Assembly (NCBI GenBank): GCA_902793005.1 | Contig: CADBBQ010000008.1 | Location: 1 to 58,120 of the forward strand | Origin: an uncultured Pseudomonadota bacterium | Lineage (GTDB): Bacteria > Pseudomonadota > Alphaproteobacteria > Rs-D84 | Direction: 5' to 3' | DNA length: 58,120 nucleotides | Part shown: piece by piece, positions 25,256 through 34,334 of the stretch | How positions within the stretch are numbered: position 1 is the stretch's first letter | How the letters are laid out: every line of letters begins with the position of its first letter | Notes under the pieces: model-generated | What the model was told of the DNA's origin: nothing | Databases searched by the model: none | What the model saw: the letters and a program-made list of their open reading frames with translations, nothing else | Made by a program: the position numbers and the translations under genes

Positions 25256-26575
25256 TTAATTAAACACGGGTTGTCCACCGATAAATTCGCCTGTGCCAGC
25301 GTTTTCGTAAAATTGTCCGCGCACTAAATCATACATTCCAACCACACCACTTGCATTTTTCGCCGGGATAAGATTTCGAACCAAATTGTTATTATCATCG
25401 TATACTTTAAAACCATATGCATAACCTTTGAATGGATAATTAAAAGAATTACTATGATGTTCTCCATTTATCATGTTGAAAAGTCTTGGTGCAACACCAG
25501 TTGTTCCAGAAAATCCGGTAGTATCACTAAAATCTACAATTTCTGTTTCATTACGATACACCTTTTTATTTATTCCATCGTAATATAGTGTATATATTGT
25601 GCTGGTGTCGTATGACAAGGTAAATGTGTTACTGTTACCACTGTATGCATAATTCCCTCTATCCGCACTTCCTTCCATAAAACCATACGAATAACCATTT
25701 CCTCCATCATATACCGCAAATAATGTTTGATAACCGGTTGATACAGTATGTTTGTATTTAATTTCAAATGAATATTTTTGATTAGGTTTTATTATATTGT
25801 CAATCCATTGTGTGCCGGTGGATTCGATGTATTCTAATTCGGTATAGCCGTCGGGCAAACGGCCGGTCACAATTTCATACCAATGTGGAACACCGCTGGC
25901 GTCTTCGACGAGTAAGCACTTTTTGCCGGCGGGGCAATTTTCGGCGTTATTTGCGTCCGACGGATCGTCGGCTGGGCGGGTTTGTTTTTGCGCCTGCAAA
26001 GTCGCGATGCTTGCCGCCTGGGTAATCGTGTTCGACACCACCGAATCCACCACGCTAATCGCATTCGCCAGCGCCGTATTCAACGGACTAAACGCAGTTT
26101 CGTTGTATTTGGTTGTTGCAATTTTGATTTTATCGACACAATCCATATTATAAATTTTAAATGATTCCGCCCACGCTTGTTGCTGTGATGCACTAAGATT
26201 ACCGAATGTATTAAACCGTAAATATGCAACGCCATCTGGTACGGTAAACACCGCACCTTTTCGCCAAGCCATATAATTGTCTGAAAAAGGACTCGAAACA
26301 CCATTCGGTGCATACGCCTCAGAAGTCCAAGACCCCACTTGGTTTCCCTGGGTATTATATCCGTATAAATTCATAGCATTGGGCACAGATGTTGTCCACA
26401 AAGCCACATATCGTTCACCAGGTGATACATAAAAATCATTTGCGTTTTCGGCCTTGTTGCCATTATTAACAGATATATATTCTCCATCAAATAAATTTTG
26501 ACAATTACTGTAATCTGCGCCCCACACAGGCAATGCCCACAACAGCCCCAGTACGAGGCTTAATATTTTTTTCAT
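25256..26575 (-). CDS. Secreted lectin-like (LamG-type) protein
   Basis: The start is the ATG at 26575, which opens a signal peptide (MKKILSLVLGLLWALPVWGA) behind AAAGGACGGG; the frame extends to 26668 without support. The 439-residue product then has a beta-rich domain (about 25-145, PGERYVALWTTS and WRKGAVFTVPDGVAYLRFNTFG, like a carbohydrate-binding module), the helical stretch KIKIATTKYNETAFSPLN, a Cys pair (CPAGKKC) with GVPHWYEI, and a LamG-like domain opening GYTELEYIESTGTQWID and ending AGTGEFIGG. The last three parts repeat those of the gene at the left edge at roughly 85 percent DNA identity over the helical stretch, judged by eye. It ends just before the tolB-operon terminator. Confidence 0.8.
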   Translation of the reverse strand: MKKILSLVLGLLWALPVWGADYSNCQNLFDGEYISVNNGNKAENANDFYVSPGERYVALWTTSVPNAMNLYGYNTQGNQVGSWTSEAYAPNGVSSPFSDNYMAWRKGAVFTVPDGVAYLRFNTFGNLSASQQQAWAESFKIYNMDCVDKIKIATTKYNETAFSPLNTALANAISVVDSVVSNTITQAASIATLQAQKQTRPADDPSDANNAENCPAGKKCLLVEDASGVPHWYEIVTGRLPDGYTELEYIESTGTQWIDNIIKPNQKYSFEIKYKHTVSTGYQTLFAVYDGGNGYSYGFMEGSADRGNYAYSGNSNTFTLSYDTSTIYTLYYDGINKKVYRNETEIVDFSDTTGFSGTTGVAPRLFNMINGEHHSNSFNYPFKGYAYGFKVYDDNNNLVRNLIPAKNASGVVGMYDLVRGQFYENAGTGEFIGGQPVFN

Positions 26576-26836
26576 TTTTCCCGTCCTTTCTTTTTTTGTT
26601 TTTGGTTTTTTTGTTCGTTTCGGGACAAAAAGCCTGATTTTTATTTGGGAGTTGGATTCGGAGCTCATACATTACTGTATGCAGCACCCCATACCGTCAG
26701 TATAAATGGTTGGGGAATTTATCATTTGGAATTAAAAATTTACATCTATGAATCATCGAAAGAACGATGATAAATAAATGTCGGTGCAAAAAATGAATTG
26801 TTAAACACATATCGGCCCGAATCGAATCGGGTGATG

Positions 26837-26909
26837 ATGGGAATAACGATGCAGGTCTTGCACCGGCCGTACTTGGGCTTTTGAAGTGCCCTCGAATCCA
26901 AATTCCCAT
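26837..26909. other. Possible structured RNA of unknown type
   Basis: The 668-base stretch from the lectin-like gene to plsC holds no gene I can support. Within it ATGGGAAT (26837-26844) pairs perfectly with ATTCCCAT (26902-26909), enclosing smaller hairpins such as GGGC/GCCC (26875-26891). The layout recalls a closed multi-arm RNA, but no tRNA, tmRNA or SRP signature fits. Minus-strand frames here (26697-26918, 26746-27009) have no family resemblance or ribosome site. Confidence 0.25.
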
Positions 26910-26982
26910 TGAATTCAAAATTTAGTATAGAAAAAATTTTATTGTATGCGCAATATTTTTTTGCACAACGGTGTTGTGCAGT

Positions 26983-27221
26983 TTTCAGAGTACAGAGTAC
27001 AAAGTTCAAAGTTCAGTTGTGGCATAATTATTATTCCGGACATTCCCCTTCTTTTTGTGCTGGCGCACAGAAAAGACGGGGAATGTCCGGGCAGTTCAAA
27101 TTACCCCGTCTGACTCGCGTTGCTCGTCATCCACCCCTTCTTTGTGAAAGAAGGAGACGGTACGAGAACAAATTATCCTGCAACAACTGAACTCTGAACT
27201 CTGAAAACTGAACTCTGAAAA
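26983..27221. repeat. Composite repeat: heptad-flanked element with nested palindromes
   Basis: Heptad tracts at 26983-27020 (forward) and 27181-27221 (reverse) form inverted ends, each joined to an AATTATT- or AATTATCC-like segment. Inside are GGACATTCCCC/GGGGAATGTCC hairpin arms (27038-27090) and a right-half copy of the 7376-7617 element (27100-27168). The string GTTCAGTTGT plus GGACATTC recurs at 34611-34648. Confidence 0.65.
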
Positions 27222-27246
27222 AAAACCGGGCGATGCCCGGGTTTTA
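27222..27246 (-). terminator. Terminator of the ftsE-plsC operon
   Basis: Minus strand: ACCCGGGC with GCCCGGTT and eight T; it overlaps the plsC stop codon. Confidence 0.85.
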
Positions 27247-27951
27247 TGCGCTGTGGCGGTTGATGGCGTCGGCAATTTCGGTTAAATCCGCTGTCGATGG
27301 TAGCAAGTTTTCAAAATATACATTTGCAACGCCGGGGCGCATCCGGCCGCGTTTTGGCCAATACAGGCCCGTATCCGTGCCAACCGGTAAAATTGGTAAT
27401 TTTAATTCGTGTGCTAAATACATTAATCCACGACGTAATGTCGGACGCGCGCCGGGTTTGACCCGGGTGCCCTCGGGGAAAATAATCAATGTTTCGCCGT
27501 TCATAATTTTTTGTGCCACTCGGTCGGTTAGTTTGCGCATATTTGTGCGGCCGCGCTGGCGATTTACGGGTTGCAATCCGATGCGCAAAAATATCCATCC
27601 GTAAAATGGTATCCACATTAATTCTTGTTTCATTATAAAAAATGCGTTTGGGACATTTATGTATAATATTGCAATTTCCAATATTGACATATGTTTTGCA
27701 GCAATTATCGCCTTGCCGTCGGTACGCGTGTTTGTGTTTGGTTTTGTTGGAATGCCGTTTTCTTCCGTTACAGGATAATGTATTTGATATGTTATGCCGG
27801 CAATTTTACGCGCCAAAAACAATACGCCCAGTGTTTCCGCGCGCACAATGATTTTGGCCAGTCGTCGCGACAACAGTCCGATTAATAAAATCGGTGTCCA
27901 TAATATAAAATAAATTGCTAATGTGGTTTTGAAAATAATTGTCCTGAACAT
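27244..27951 (-). CDS. plsC: 1-acyl-sn-glycerol-3-phosphate acyltransferase
   Basis: PlsC adds the second acyl chain to lysophosphatidate, giving phosphatidate, following PlsY. The 235-residue product has an N-terminal membrane helix (about 6-26), the acyltransferase motif I, motif II (FYGWIFLRIG) and motif III IIFPEGTR. Odd: motif I reads AKHMSILEI, so the usual H-x4-D is H-x4-E. The Asp-to-Glu change is conservative but unusual in a catalytic dyad. It is the last gene of a four-gene minus-strand operon (ftsE-ftsX-ydcF-like-plsC), the order known from alphaproteobacteria. Confidence 0.9.
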   Translation of the reverse strand: MFRTIIFKTTLAIYFILWTPILLIGLLSRRLAKIIVRAETLGVLFLARKIAGITYQIHYPVTEENGIPTKPNTNTRTDGKAIIAAKHMSILEIAILYINVPNAFFIMKQELMWIPFYGWIFLRIGLQPVNRQRGRTNMRKLTDRVAQKIMNGETLIIFPEGTRVKPGARPTLRRGLMYLAHELKLPILPVGTDTGLYWPKRGRMRPGVANVYFENLLPSTADLTEIADAINRHSA

Positions 27952-27957
27952 TTCGGG

Positions 27958-28476
27958 TTATCCTTCCTTGATACCAAATAAAGTTACGATGTATTTTAAA
28001 TATTCCACCGTCCAACGTTCCAATCGGCGGGCCGGTGGCATACCGATTAATGGTGCCGAACACGTCACCAATTCCGTCGTTGGTGTTTCGTGGTGTATTA
28101 AATGAATTGCGCGTTTCATATGTTCTTCGGTGGTGACGATTACAATTCGCGACATATGCTTTTGACGGACGATTTTTTCAATTGCCAATGCATTTTGATA
28201 TGTCGATTTAGAACGCGTTTCCATTATAATATGTCGATTCCCAGATGTGTCAAATCTGTGACCACCAACACCGATGATATAAATCTTGGCAGATGGATAC
28301 ATTTTTGTCTGACTCATTGCATAGGGAACACGACGCGCATCGCCTGTTAAAACAAAAATATTGTCGTTTGGTAATATTGGACCACATCCCATAGGCGATG
28401 TTAATTTGAATATCATTCCGCCCAAGACAAACAAGCCTAGTATTAAAAATGGTGGTGTGATTATTTTCATTTGCAA
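27958..28476 (-). CDS. YdcF-like DUF218 protein
   Basis: DUF218 proteins are small membrane-anchored proteins with an ElyC/SanA-like fold linked in other bacteria to envelope integrity. The 172-residue product has an N-terminal membrane helix (about 7-25) and the DUF218 core: IFVLTGDARRVPYA, SAKIYIIGVGG, METRSKSTYQNA and IVIVTTEEHMKRA, matching the conserved G-D, SG/VGG and E..T..NA motifs. It starts four bases after ftsX and ends six before plsC, in the conserved division-lipid operon. Confidence 0.85.
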   Translation of the reverse strand: MQMKIITPPFLILGLFVLGGMIFKLTSPMGCGPILPNDNIFVLTGDARRVPYAMSQTKMYPSAKIYIIGVGGHRFDTSGNRHIIMETRSKSTYQNALAIEKIVRQKHMSRIVIVTTEEHMKRAIHLIHHETPTTELVTCSAPLIGMPPARRLERWTVEYLKYIVTLFGIKEG

Positions 28477-28480
28477 AAAT

Positions 28481-29323
28481 TTAACCGTTTTTCAAAATTC
28501 TTTTCGTTGTGTGTTTCGTGATGTGTGTTGCAAACACGGTTATAAATATTGGTAATGCACATAATATTATCCATCCAAATGGATTTAATCCAATCGTCGC
28601 CATTAATCCAACACGTGCCGAATGCGATGCCGCCATTATTAAAAATAAAAATGGTAATGCCGCCAGAAATCCAAAAATCGTCGCGCGTGTGCAAATTCGG
28701 GCAACAATAATCTGCATTTGATGGGCAACAAAAGAATCACTGGCCCCGATTTGATTTAATATTTCCAATTCGCGTTTGTGCAACATTGCCGTGTTATGTG
28801 CGATGTATGTTATGCACGTCGTGATTGAACCCAATGATATTACCAATACCAATGCGCAAATCGCAATTAAATACCAACCCGCACGAATTGGAACGGATAA
28901 TGCATCCTGGTGAGTTAAGAATTTTGCGTATGGTGTAATTTGTGTTTCAAATTTGTGCAAATCGTTTTTGGATGCAAATTCCACCGTCCACATATGTGGT
29001 AAATATTTTTCCAGTGCCGAACCGTTTGATGATATCCACGGTGCCATCAAAGATTTCATTTCAGATTGTGATAATTCGTGCGATGTTTTTATGATGTCTT
29101 TGTTCTGGGTTAATATGTCACGAATTTGCGAAATGTCGTTTGTATCGTTTGTTTGAATTGTGGCGTGATTGCCCCATTGGTTGGTTGTGCGTAATGCGCC
29201 CGTGCCAATCATTAATGCAATGCCCAATGTCAAAACAGATAAAAATGTCAAAACCGACATAATCGCCGTCATAAATGTGCTTTGTTCGCGTATCAAAGAA
29301 AAAACAACAGGTTTGCGTTTCAT
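28481..29323 (-). CDS. ftsX: Cell division protein FtsX
   Basis: FtsX is the membrane partner of FtsE and controls septal peptidoglycan hydrolases. The 280-residue product has four hydrophobic helices (about 18-40, 152-172, 205-230, 245-270) with a periplasmic domain between the first two and the FtsX-type RELEILNQIGASDSFV motif. Its ATG overlaps the ftsE stop (ATGA). Length is typical. Confidence 0.92.
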   Translation of the reverse strand: MKRKPVVFSLIREQSTFMTAIMSVLTFLSVLTLGIALMIGTGALRTTNQWGNHATIQTNDTNDISQIRDILTQNKDIIKTSHELSQSEMKSLMAPWISSNGSALEKYLPHMWTVEFASKNDLHKFETQITPYAKFLTHQDALSVPIRAGWYLIAICALVLVISLGSITTCITYIAHNTAMLHKRELEILNQIGASDSFVAHQMQIIVARICTRATIFGFLAALPFLFLIMAASHSARVGLMATIGLNPFGWIILCALPIFITVFATHITKHTTKRILKNG

Positions 29324-30108
29324 TATATGTTTCCAATGTCATCAAATTGTTTAGATAATTCGTTGAAATAGTTTTTGGGGGCGGGGCCCTTCCATAATTT
29401 TTTGTTGGATGGTGTGGCCTCGTCCGATTTTGTTAAAAACTTTACGTGATGGTTTTCAATGTGAATTACCGGAAATTTATATGTTTCAATTAATCGCTGA
29501 TTATGGGTGGCCAAAATAATTGTCGTTCCAAACATTTTATTCATTTGAATAAATAAATCCATTAAACGCGATGTGTTGTCGTCGTCCAAGTTCCCCGTCG
29601 GTTCGTCCGCCAATAAAATTGATGGCTGAATAATAATCGCACGTGCAACCGATATGCGTTGTTGTTGACCGCCACTTAATTCCAATGGTTTTGCGTTTGC
29701 ATATTTGCCAAGACCGACCCAGTCCAAAACCTTGGGCACAAGGGTGCGGATTTTTGATTCCGGTATGTCGCGAACACGCAATGGTAATGCGACATTATCA
29801 AATACGGATAAATGCGATAATAACGAATATTCTTGGAATACAATTGCCATTTTTTTGCGCAATTCCGTAATTTCATCGCGCGACATATCGTTGGTTGTTT
29901 TCCCAAATAACTTTATTTGACCGGTTCGCGGTTTGTGCAATTGGTATATTAAACGCAATAATGTTGTTTTGCCCGCGCCAGATGCGCCGGTTAAAAAATA
30001 AATTGCGCCGCCCGTTATATTAAATGATACATCGGTTAAAACATCGGCCCCGTTGTCGTATGACGCCGCAACATTCGTTAATGATATAGATGATGTCTTT
30101 TCTTTCAT
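29323..30108 (-). CDS. ftsE: Cell division ATP-binding protein FtsE
   Basis: FtsE is the ABC ATPase that powers FtsX. The 261-residue product has Walker A GASGAGKTT (41-49), the Q loop (VFQEYSLL), signature LSGGQQQR and Walker B ILLADEPTGNLD. A C-terminal extension of about 35 residues (SDEATPSNKKLWKGP...) goes beyond the usual 225. No ribosome site is seen before the ATG; a promoter TTGACC-17-TAACAT lies eight bases upstream, so translation may be leaderless. It heads the operon through plsC. Confidence 0.93.
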   Translation of the reverse strand: MKEKTSSISLTNVAASYDNGADVLTDVSFNITGGAIYFLTGASGAGKTTLLRLIYQLHKPRTGQIKLFGKTTNDMSRDEITELRKKMAIVFQEYSLLSHLSVFDNVALPLRVRDIPESKIRTLVPKVLDWVGLGKYANAKPLELSGGQQQRISVARAIIIQPSILLADEPTGNLDDDNTSRLMDLFIQMNKMFGTTIILATHNQRLIETYKFPVIHIENHHVKFLTKSDEATPSNKKLWKGPAPKNYFNELSKQFDDIGNI

Positions 30109-30116
30109 AATACGAT

Positions 30117-30145
30117 ATGTTAGAAAAAAATAACAGATTGGTCAA
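30117..30145 (-). promoter_or_regulatory. Start-abutting promoter of the ftsE operon
   Basis: Minus strand: TTGACC (30140-30145), 17-base spacer, TAACAT (30117-30122), eight bases to the ftsE ATG. Confidence 0.5.
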
Positions 30146-30181
30146 ATATTAAAATATTTTGGAAAATTGTGTTTTTATGGG

Positions 30182-30210
30182 TTGGAAAAAGATTCAAAAT
30201 GTGATAAAAT
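30182..30210 (+). promoter_or_regulatory. Promoter of the beta-barrel gene
   Basis: TTGGAA, 17-base spacer, TAAAAT. The -10 region TGTGATAAAATTAT matches that of the VirB2-like gene. Confidence 0.55.
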
Positions 30211-30232
30211 TATATCCAAGATATGGTATGAA

Positions 30233-31069
30233 ATGCTGTTAAGGAAGGTTGCTTTTATTGGAGGCGTTGGCTGTATTGCGCCAATTTTGGCGAATGCGAC
30301 GATGGTTTATACGCCTTCGCGGCCGTGTGGGTGTGTTGCGGGATGTAATGCGACATATAATGCGGGGTCGTGTGGGTGTGTGCAAAATAATTATGCCAAT
30401 AATACAGATTTTCGCAATTTTCAACGCGTTTCGGCACAATCAACACAAGAATCTCTGGATACCGGGCCACGCGATTGGTATTTGGCGGCCAATGTCGCGA
30501 TGAATTTTTGGTCTTGGGAAAATGAATATAATTCCAATTATGGCGGGACGGATTTGTTGTTTAACAAGGATGAATATTCGTTTGAATCTGTGTTTGGTGG
30601 CGCGTTGGCGATTGGAACACGGTTTTCGTCCGGTATTCGTGGGGATGTCGAATTGGGATTCAGTTCGGAATTTTCGGATTCTGATGATTTGGCGGAATAT
30701 AAATTGTCTGTGCCTTATTTGATGGCGAATGCGTATTGGGATTTTGAATCGGGAATGTATTTTGGTGGCGGTTTGGGTGTCGCGCGTCCAACGGTGAATT
30801 TAAGTGGCGCAATGTTTGATGGTGGAAATGCGGAAAAGAAATCTTGGTCGCCCAAGGTTGGATTTGCGCTGGGATACGCAACCGCAATTGCGGATAACAC
30901 ATTTGTCGATTTCAGGTATCGCATATCTTTGATGAAGGGTGCAGATATGTCGCGGACTTTTTTATGGGAGCAAGTTCCGGGCAGTGGCGCAGGTCAATAT
31001 GTTTTACAGGTTGAAAACGATTTGATATTGGAAAATGCGTTGTCTGTTGGTATAAGGTTTAGTTTTTAA
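30233..31069 (+). CDS. Outer-membrane beta-barrel protein
   Basis: The 278-residue product starts at ATG 30233, opening a signal peptide (MLLRKVAFIGGVGCIAPILANA); the frame's upstream extension to 30167 overlaps the promoter. A Cys-rich segment follows (RPCGCVAGCN, GSCGCVQ), then a barrel region of alternating hydrophobic residues typical of eight-stranded Opa/Omp25-like barrels (DWYLAANVAMNFW, FVDFRYRISLM) and a C-terminal GIRFSF ending in Phe, the outer-membrane assembly signal. The Cys-rich N-terminal part is unusual for this class. It precedes the large repeat protein by 20 bases and is likely co-transcribed with it. Confidence 0.78.
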   Translation: MLLRKVAFIGGVGCIAPILANATMVYTPSRPCGCVAGCNATYNAGSCGCVQNNYANNTDFRNFQRVSAQSTQESLDTGPRDWYLAANVAMNFWSWENEYNSNYGGTDLLFNKDEYSFESVFGGALAIGTRFSSGIRGDVELGFSSEFSDSDDLAEYKLSVPYLMANAYWDFESGMYFGGGLGVARPTVNLSGAMFDGGNAEKKSWSPKVGFALGYATAIADNTFVDFRYRISLMKGADMSRTFLWEQVPGSGAGQYVLQVENDLILENALSVGIRFSF

Positions 31070-31089
31070 AATTTAAGTAAAGAGAGAGA

Positions 31090-33936
31090 ATGAAGCGTAG
31101 AACAGGATTTTATTCAGTAATTTTGACCAGCGTTGTTTGTATGCTGGGTGGTTCTGCGTTTGCGGCATCGTCGGTTCGTATGTTGGGAACGGGGGCGAAA
31201 ACTGTGTCGGCGGGCACAGGGGATGCAACAACGGGTGCGTCCGTTGATGGTGGTGCAAAATCTGGGGTTGCCACAACGGCGGTTGCACAGACAACGCGTG
31301 CATCGTCTTTGCGATTTACGCCAAATGCGACAAATAAAACGGTTGCCGCCCAAGGATATTCGGGGTTGGCAACAAATGGTAATGCGCAATCTGCGAATAA
31401 CAATGGTGTTGGAATTACGACATCGCCGTCGGCACGTTTGTCGATTGGAAAATATCTGAATTTATCACATTCCAGTAATGCCGTGACACCGGGGGGAACA
31501 ACCGGCGGTGGTACGGGAACGGGGACCGGTGCAACGGATGAAAATTTGGATGCATTGCGGACTGAATTGGATGCATTACAAAACCAGGTTGACAGATTAA
31601 AAGATGACAAGCAAAACGCTTTGATTGTTGGTGATGGTGAATATATTGATATTGCCGGGCCGGATAATAATGTTATCTCGATTGATATAAATGCATTAAA
31701 AAATGATTTGCAGGCTGCATTGGATACGAAAAAACCGATACTGACCGAAATAGATGATAACTATAAATTGTGGTGGTGTTATGCCAATGCGACAGAGACC
31801 GCGTGCGATGGCGAAAAACGTTCGGTTGTCGATTTAGGCAAGGTTTTGGAAGAATATGATTTGGCCAATGAAAATATTTCTTTAAAAGATGCGTTGGCCG
31901 GTAAACAGGGAATATTAGGCGAGGCCGATAATGGTTTTATCACAATTAATCAACAGGCTGGGACAATCGGATTGAAATTCGACGAGTTAAGGGCCGCGTT
32001 GGGAATTGATAATGCAAAAACATCTGAAATCAGATATACCGATGATGGTAAACTGCAATGGCGGTATATGGATGAATTTGAGCAAAATGGTGATAAAAAA
32101 TGGAATACGGCCGATATTGCGGCGTTGATGCGTCAAAGTTTGGAAAACTATGTCCAGATTCAGGCATTGGAAGATTATGTGCAAAAATCTGAGTTGTCAG
32201 GATTGCAAACTACATTGGTCGCGGATGAAAACGGTTATTTGAAAATCCAAGATAATCAAATCGGTGTAAAGTTTGACGAGTTGCGGGCTGCTTTGAATAT
32301 TCCAACAGAACGCGAAATCGAAATGGAATTTGACGATGATGGCAAAATCCAATGGCGGTATGCGGGGGCCGATGCGTGGCATAAAACAAATAAAAAAGTC
32401 AGTGATTTTGTTGATTTGTCGGGGTATGTTTTGCGGTCTGAATTGGCCGGATTACAAGGCGCGTTGACTGCAAGTGAAAATGGATATTTGGAAATTAATA
32501 ACAATCAAATTGGTATTAAGTTTGATGATTTGAAAACGGCGTTGGATATACCGGGCGCCCAACGTGATATTGAAATGGAAATTACATCGGCGGGACAATT
32601 GCGCTGGCGTTATTTGGATGCGTTCGAGGCCGATGGTACGACAAAGAAATGGACGCCTGTTTCGGAAAATATCAATGATTTGATTGATTCTAAATTGGCG
32701 GGATACGCCAAACTTGACGATTTATCTGGATTGCAATTGACGATGTCAACGGATGAAAATGGATATTTGGAAATCAATGGCGATACGATAAATGTCAAAT
32801 TTGATAAGTTAAAATCTGATTTGAATATTCCGGCGGCCCAACGCGATATTGAAATGGAAATCACATCGGCGGGACAATTACAGTGGCGTTATCTGGATGC
32901 GTTCGAGGCCGATGGGACTACAAAGAAATGGACGCCTGTTTCGGTAAATATCAATGATTTGATTGATGGTAAATTGGCGAACTATGTCAGTAATGAAAGT
33001 TTGACCAATACATTGAACGATTATGTGACCAACAATAATTTGTCGACCACATTGGCGGATTATGCAACCAAGACATATGTCGATAACGGTTTGGCCACGC
33101 GTCAGGTTAAATTGACCGAGGCCGCAAACGGATTTATTGAAATTAAACCTGTGGATGGCGCAGAGACTAATACAATTGGAATCAAGTTTGATGAATTAAA
33201 AACTGCGTTGAATATTCCAGATGCCAAAACATCCGAATTGCGTGTTAATAACGGTGTGCTGCAATGGCGTTATGTTGATGAATTCGAAGATGAACCAGAT
33301 GCGCAAACGGGCGAGCCTGTTAAAAAATGGACTGATGTTTATGATTTAAATGCAAAATTGGGCGATTGGGTCACGAATACAGATTTTAATGCGGCGATAA
33401 ATCGTATAGATTCTGAATTGGCGGGCAAGCAAATAAAATTAACCCCGGCCGATGGTGGATACATTATTTTGGATGAACAAACTGGTGAAATCGCGGTTGA
33501 TATGTCCAGCCTGCGCCAGCAATTATCGATTGATGGGAATAATGCGCGGACATCTGAATTGCGTGTGTTTGACGGTAAATTGCAGTGGCGGTATTTGGAC
33601 GAATTTGAAACTGACGACCAAAATAACCAGGTTGCTGTGTGGCACGTTTTAGATTTGGATACGGTTGAATTGCCGTTATATACCGAAAAATCATATTTAT
33701 GGAAAAATTATTACAATAAAACATATGTTGACAATTTGGCGCGAACAATTGAAAACAATATTAATACGACATTGGAACGTTTGGCGTTGCCGGATGGGCC
33801 GGATGCTGGGTTGTATATGTTAAGTGTCAAAGGCAGTGGTGATAACAAGGTTTCAACGTGGAGTCCGGTGCAAATCGTCGATGCTGACGGTAATGTCCAG
33901 AATTTCGCCCTGGATAGTTCGGACAGCGGAGATTAA
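31090..33936 (+). CDS. Large secreted fibre-like protein with internal repeats
   Basis: The 948-residue product has a signal peptide (about 1-27, GGSAFA), a Ser/Thr/Gly-rich region to about 150, a short coiled coil (LDALRTELDALQNQVDRLKD), then at least six copies of a roughly 95-residue unit with ENGYLEI, IGIKFDELRAALNIP, E(I/L)EM-x-G-x-LQWRY-x-D(A/E)FE and KKW. Two adjacent copies (DNA 32521-32700 and 32811-32990) are almost identical. Segments like ATKTYVDNGLATRQVKLT resemble phage tail-fibre trimers. A non-repeat C-terminus follows. A surface adhesin or fibre is the likely role; no ligand can be named. Confidence 0.78.
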   Translation: MKRRTGFYSVILTSVVCMLGGSAFAASSVRMLGTGAKTVSAGTGDATTGASVDGGAKSGVATTAVAQTTRASSLRFTPNATNKTVAAQGYSGLATNGNAQSANNNGVGITTSPSARLSIGKYLNLSHSSNAVTPGGTTGGGTGTGTGATDENLDALRTELDALQNQVDRLKDDKQNALIVGDGEYIDIAGPDNNVISIDINALKNDLQAALDTKKPILTEIDDNYKLWWCYANATETACDGEKRSVVDLGKVLEEYDLANENISLKDALAGKQGILGEADNGFITINQQAGTIGLKFDELRAALGIDNAKTSEIRYTDDGKLQWRYMDEFEQNGDKKWNTADIAALMRQSLENYVQIQALEDYVQKSELSGLQTTLVADENGYLKIQDNQIGVKFDELRAALNIPTEREIEMEFDDDGKIQWRYAGADAWHKTNKKVSDFVDLSGYVLRSELAGLQGALTASENGYLEINNNQIGIKFDDLKTALDIPGAQRDIEMEITSAGQLRWRYLDAFEADGTTKKWTPVSENINDLIDSKLAGYAKLDDLSGLQLTMSTDENGYLEINGDTINVKFDKLKSDLNIPAAQRDIEMEITSAGQLQWRYLDAFEADGTTKKWTPVSVNINDLIDGKLANYVSNESLTNTLNDYVTNNNLSTTLADYATKTYVDNGLATRQVKLTEAANGFIEIKPVDGAETNTIGIKFDELKTALNIPDAKTSELRVNNGVLQWRYVDEFEDEPDAQTGEPVKKWTDVYDLNAKLGDWVTNTDFNAAINRIDSELAGKQIKLTPADGGYIILDEQTGEIAVDMSSLRQQLSIDGNNARTSELRVFDGKLQWRYLDEFETDDQNNQVAVWHVLDLDTVELPLYTEKSYLWKNYYNKTYVDNLARTIENNINTTLERLALPDGPDAGLYMLSVKGSGDNKVSTWSPVQIVDADGNVQNFALDSSDSGD

Positions 33937-33967
33937 TCAATCAATATTTTATTGGTTTTGGTAAAAA

Positions 33968-33993
33968 AAATATCGCCGTTGCCGGCGGTATTT
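33968..33993 (+). terminator. Probable terminator after the fibre gene
   Basis: AAATATCGCCG with CGGCGGTATTT, loop TTGC, short T run. Confidence 0.6.
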
Positions 33994-33995
33994 TC

Positions 33996-34137
33996 GAATG
34001 CCCAGAAAGGAAGGAAAGGAGAAAAAGAAACGGGCATTCTAAACTGAATAAAAAGGGCGGGGTCCAAGGTCCAGAGGAGAGAGAATGTAGGAGGGAGTCT
34101 GAACCCTCGGGCCCCTGACGATTGTTTTCACAATCGT
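33996..34137. other. Intergenic region with polypurine-loop hairpin
   Basis: The gap of 398 bases before the HTH gene has no gene I can support. GAATGCCC (33996-34003) pairs with GGGCATTC (34032-34039) around a loop of 27 successive purines that includes AGAAAGGAAGGAAAGGAG, almost the same as the dnaA ribosome-site region. Further on are GAGGG/CCCTC (34092-34108) and ACGATTGT/ACAATCGT (34118-34137) hairpins. It could be a small RNA or a remnant leader. Confidence 0.3.
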
Positions 34138-34334
34138 TATCAAATGGATTAATCCCTTTGACGAATCGTAATGTAATACATTTTATTTGGTTTGTCAAGT
34201 AATTTTGTCAAAAAAATTTTTCGTATATTTTTTACGCCGGAAATCCTGGGAAAACGTCCGGGTTGAGGGTGTGCTGTCCCTGTTGTAAAATTATATAAAA
34301 AGCATATGGGTTTATGTATTACGGGGGGATTGTT

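Noticed and set aside
26697..27009. Minus-strand frames of 73 and 87 codons
   Set aside because: They overlap each other, lack ribosome sites, and cover the possible structured region and repeat ends.
34040..34140. SRP (4.5S) RNA or tmRNA in the fibre-HTH gap
   Set aside because: The GGAAGGAAGCAGC-type SRP core and a tmRNA tag frame are absent.
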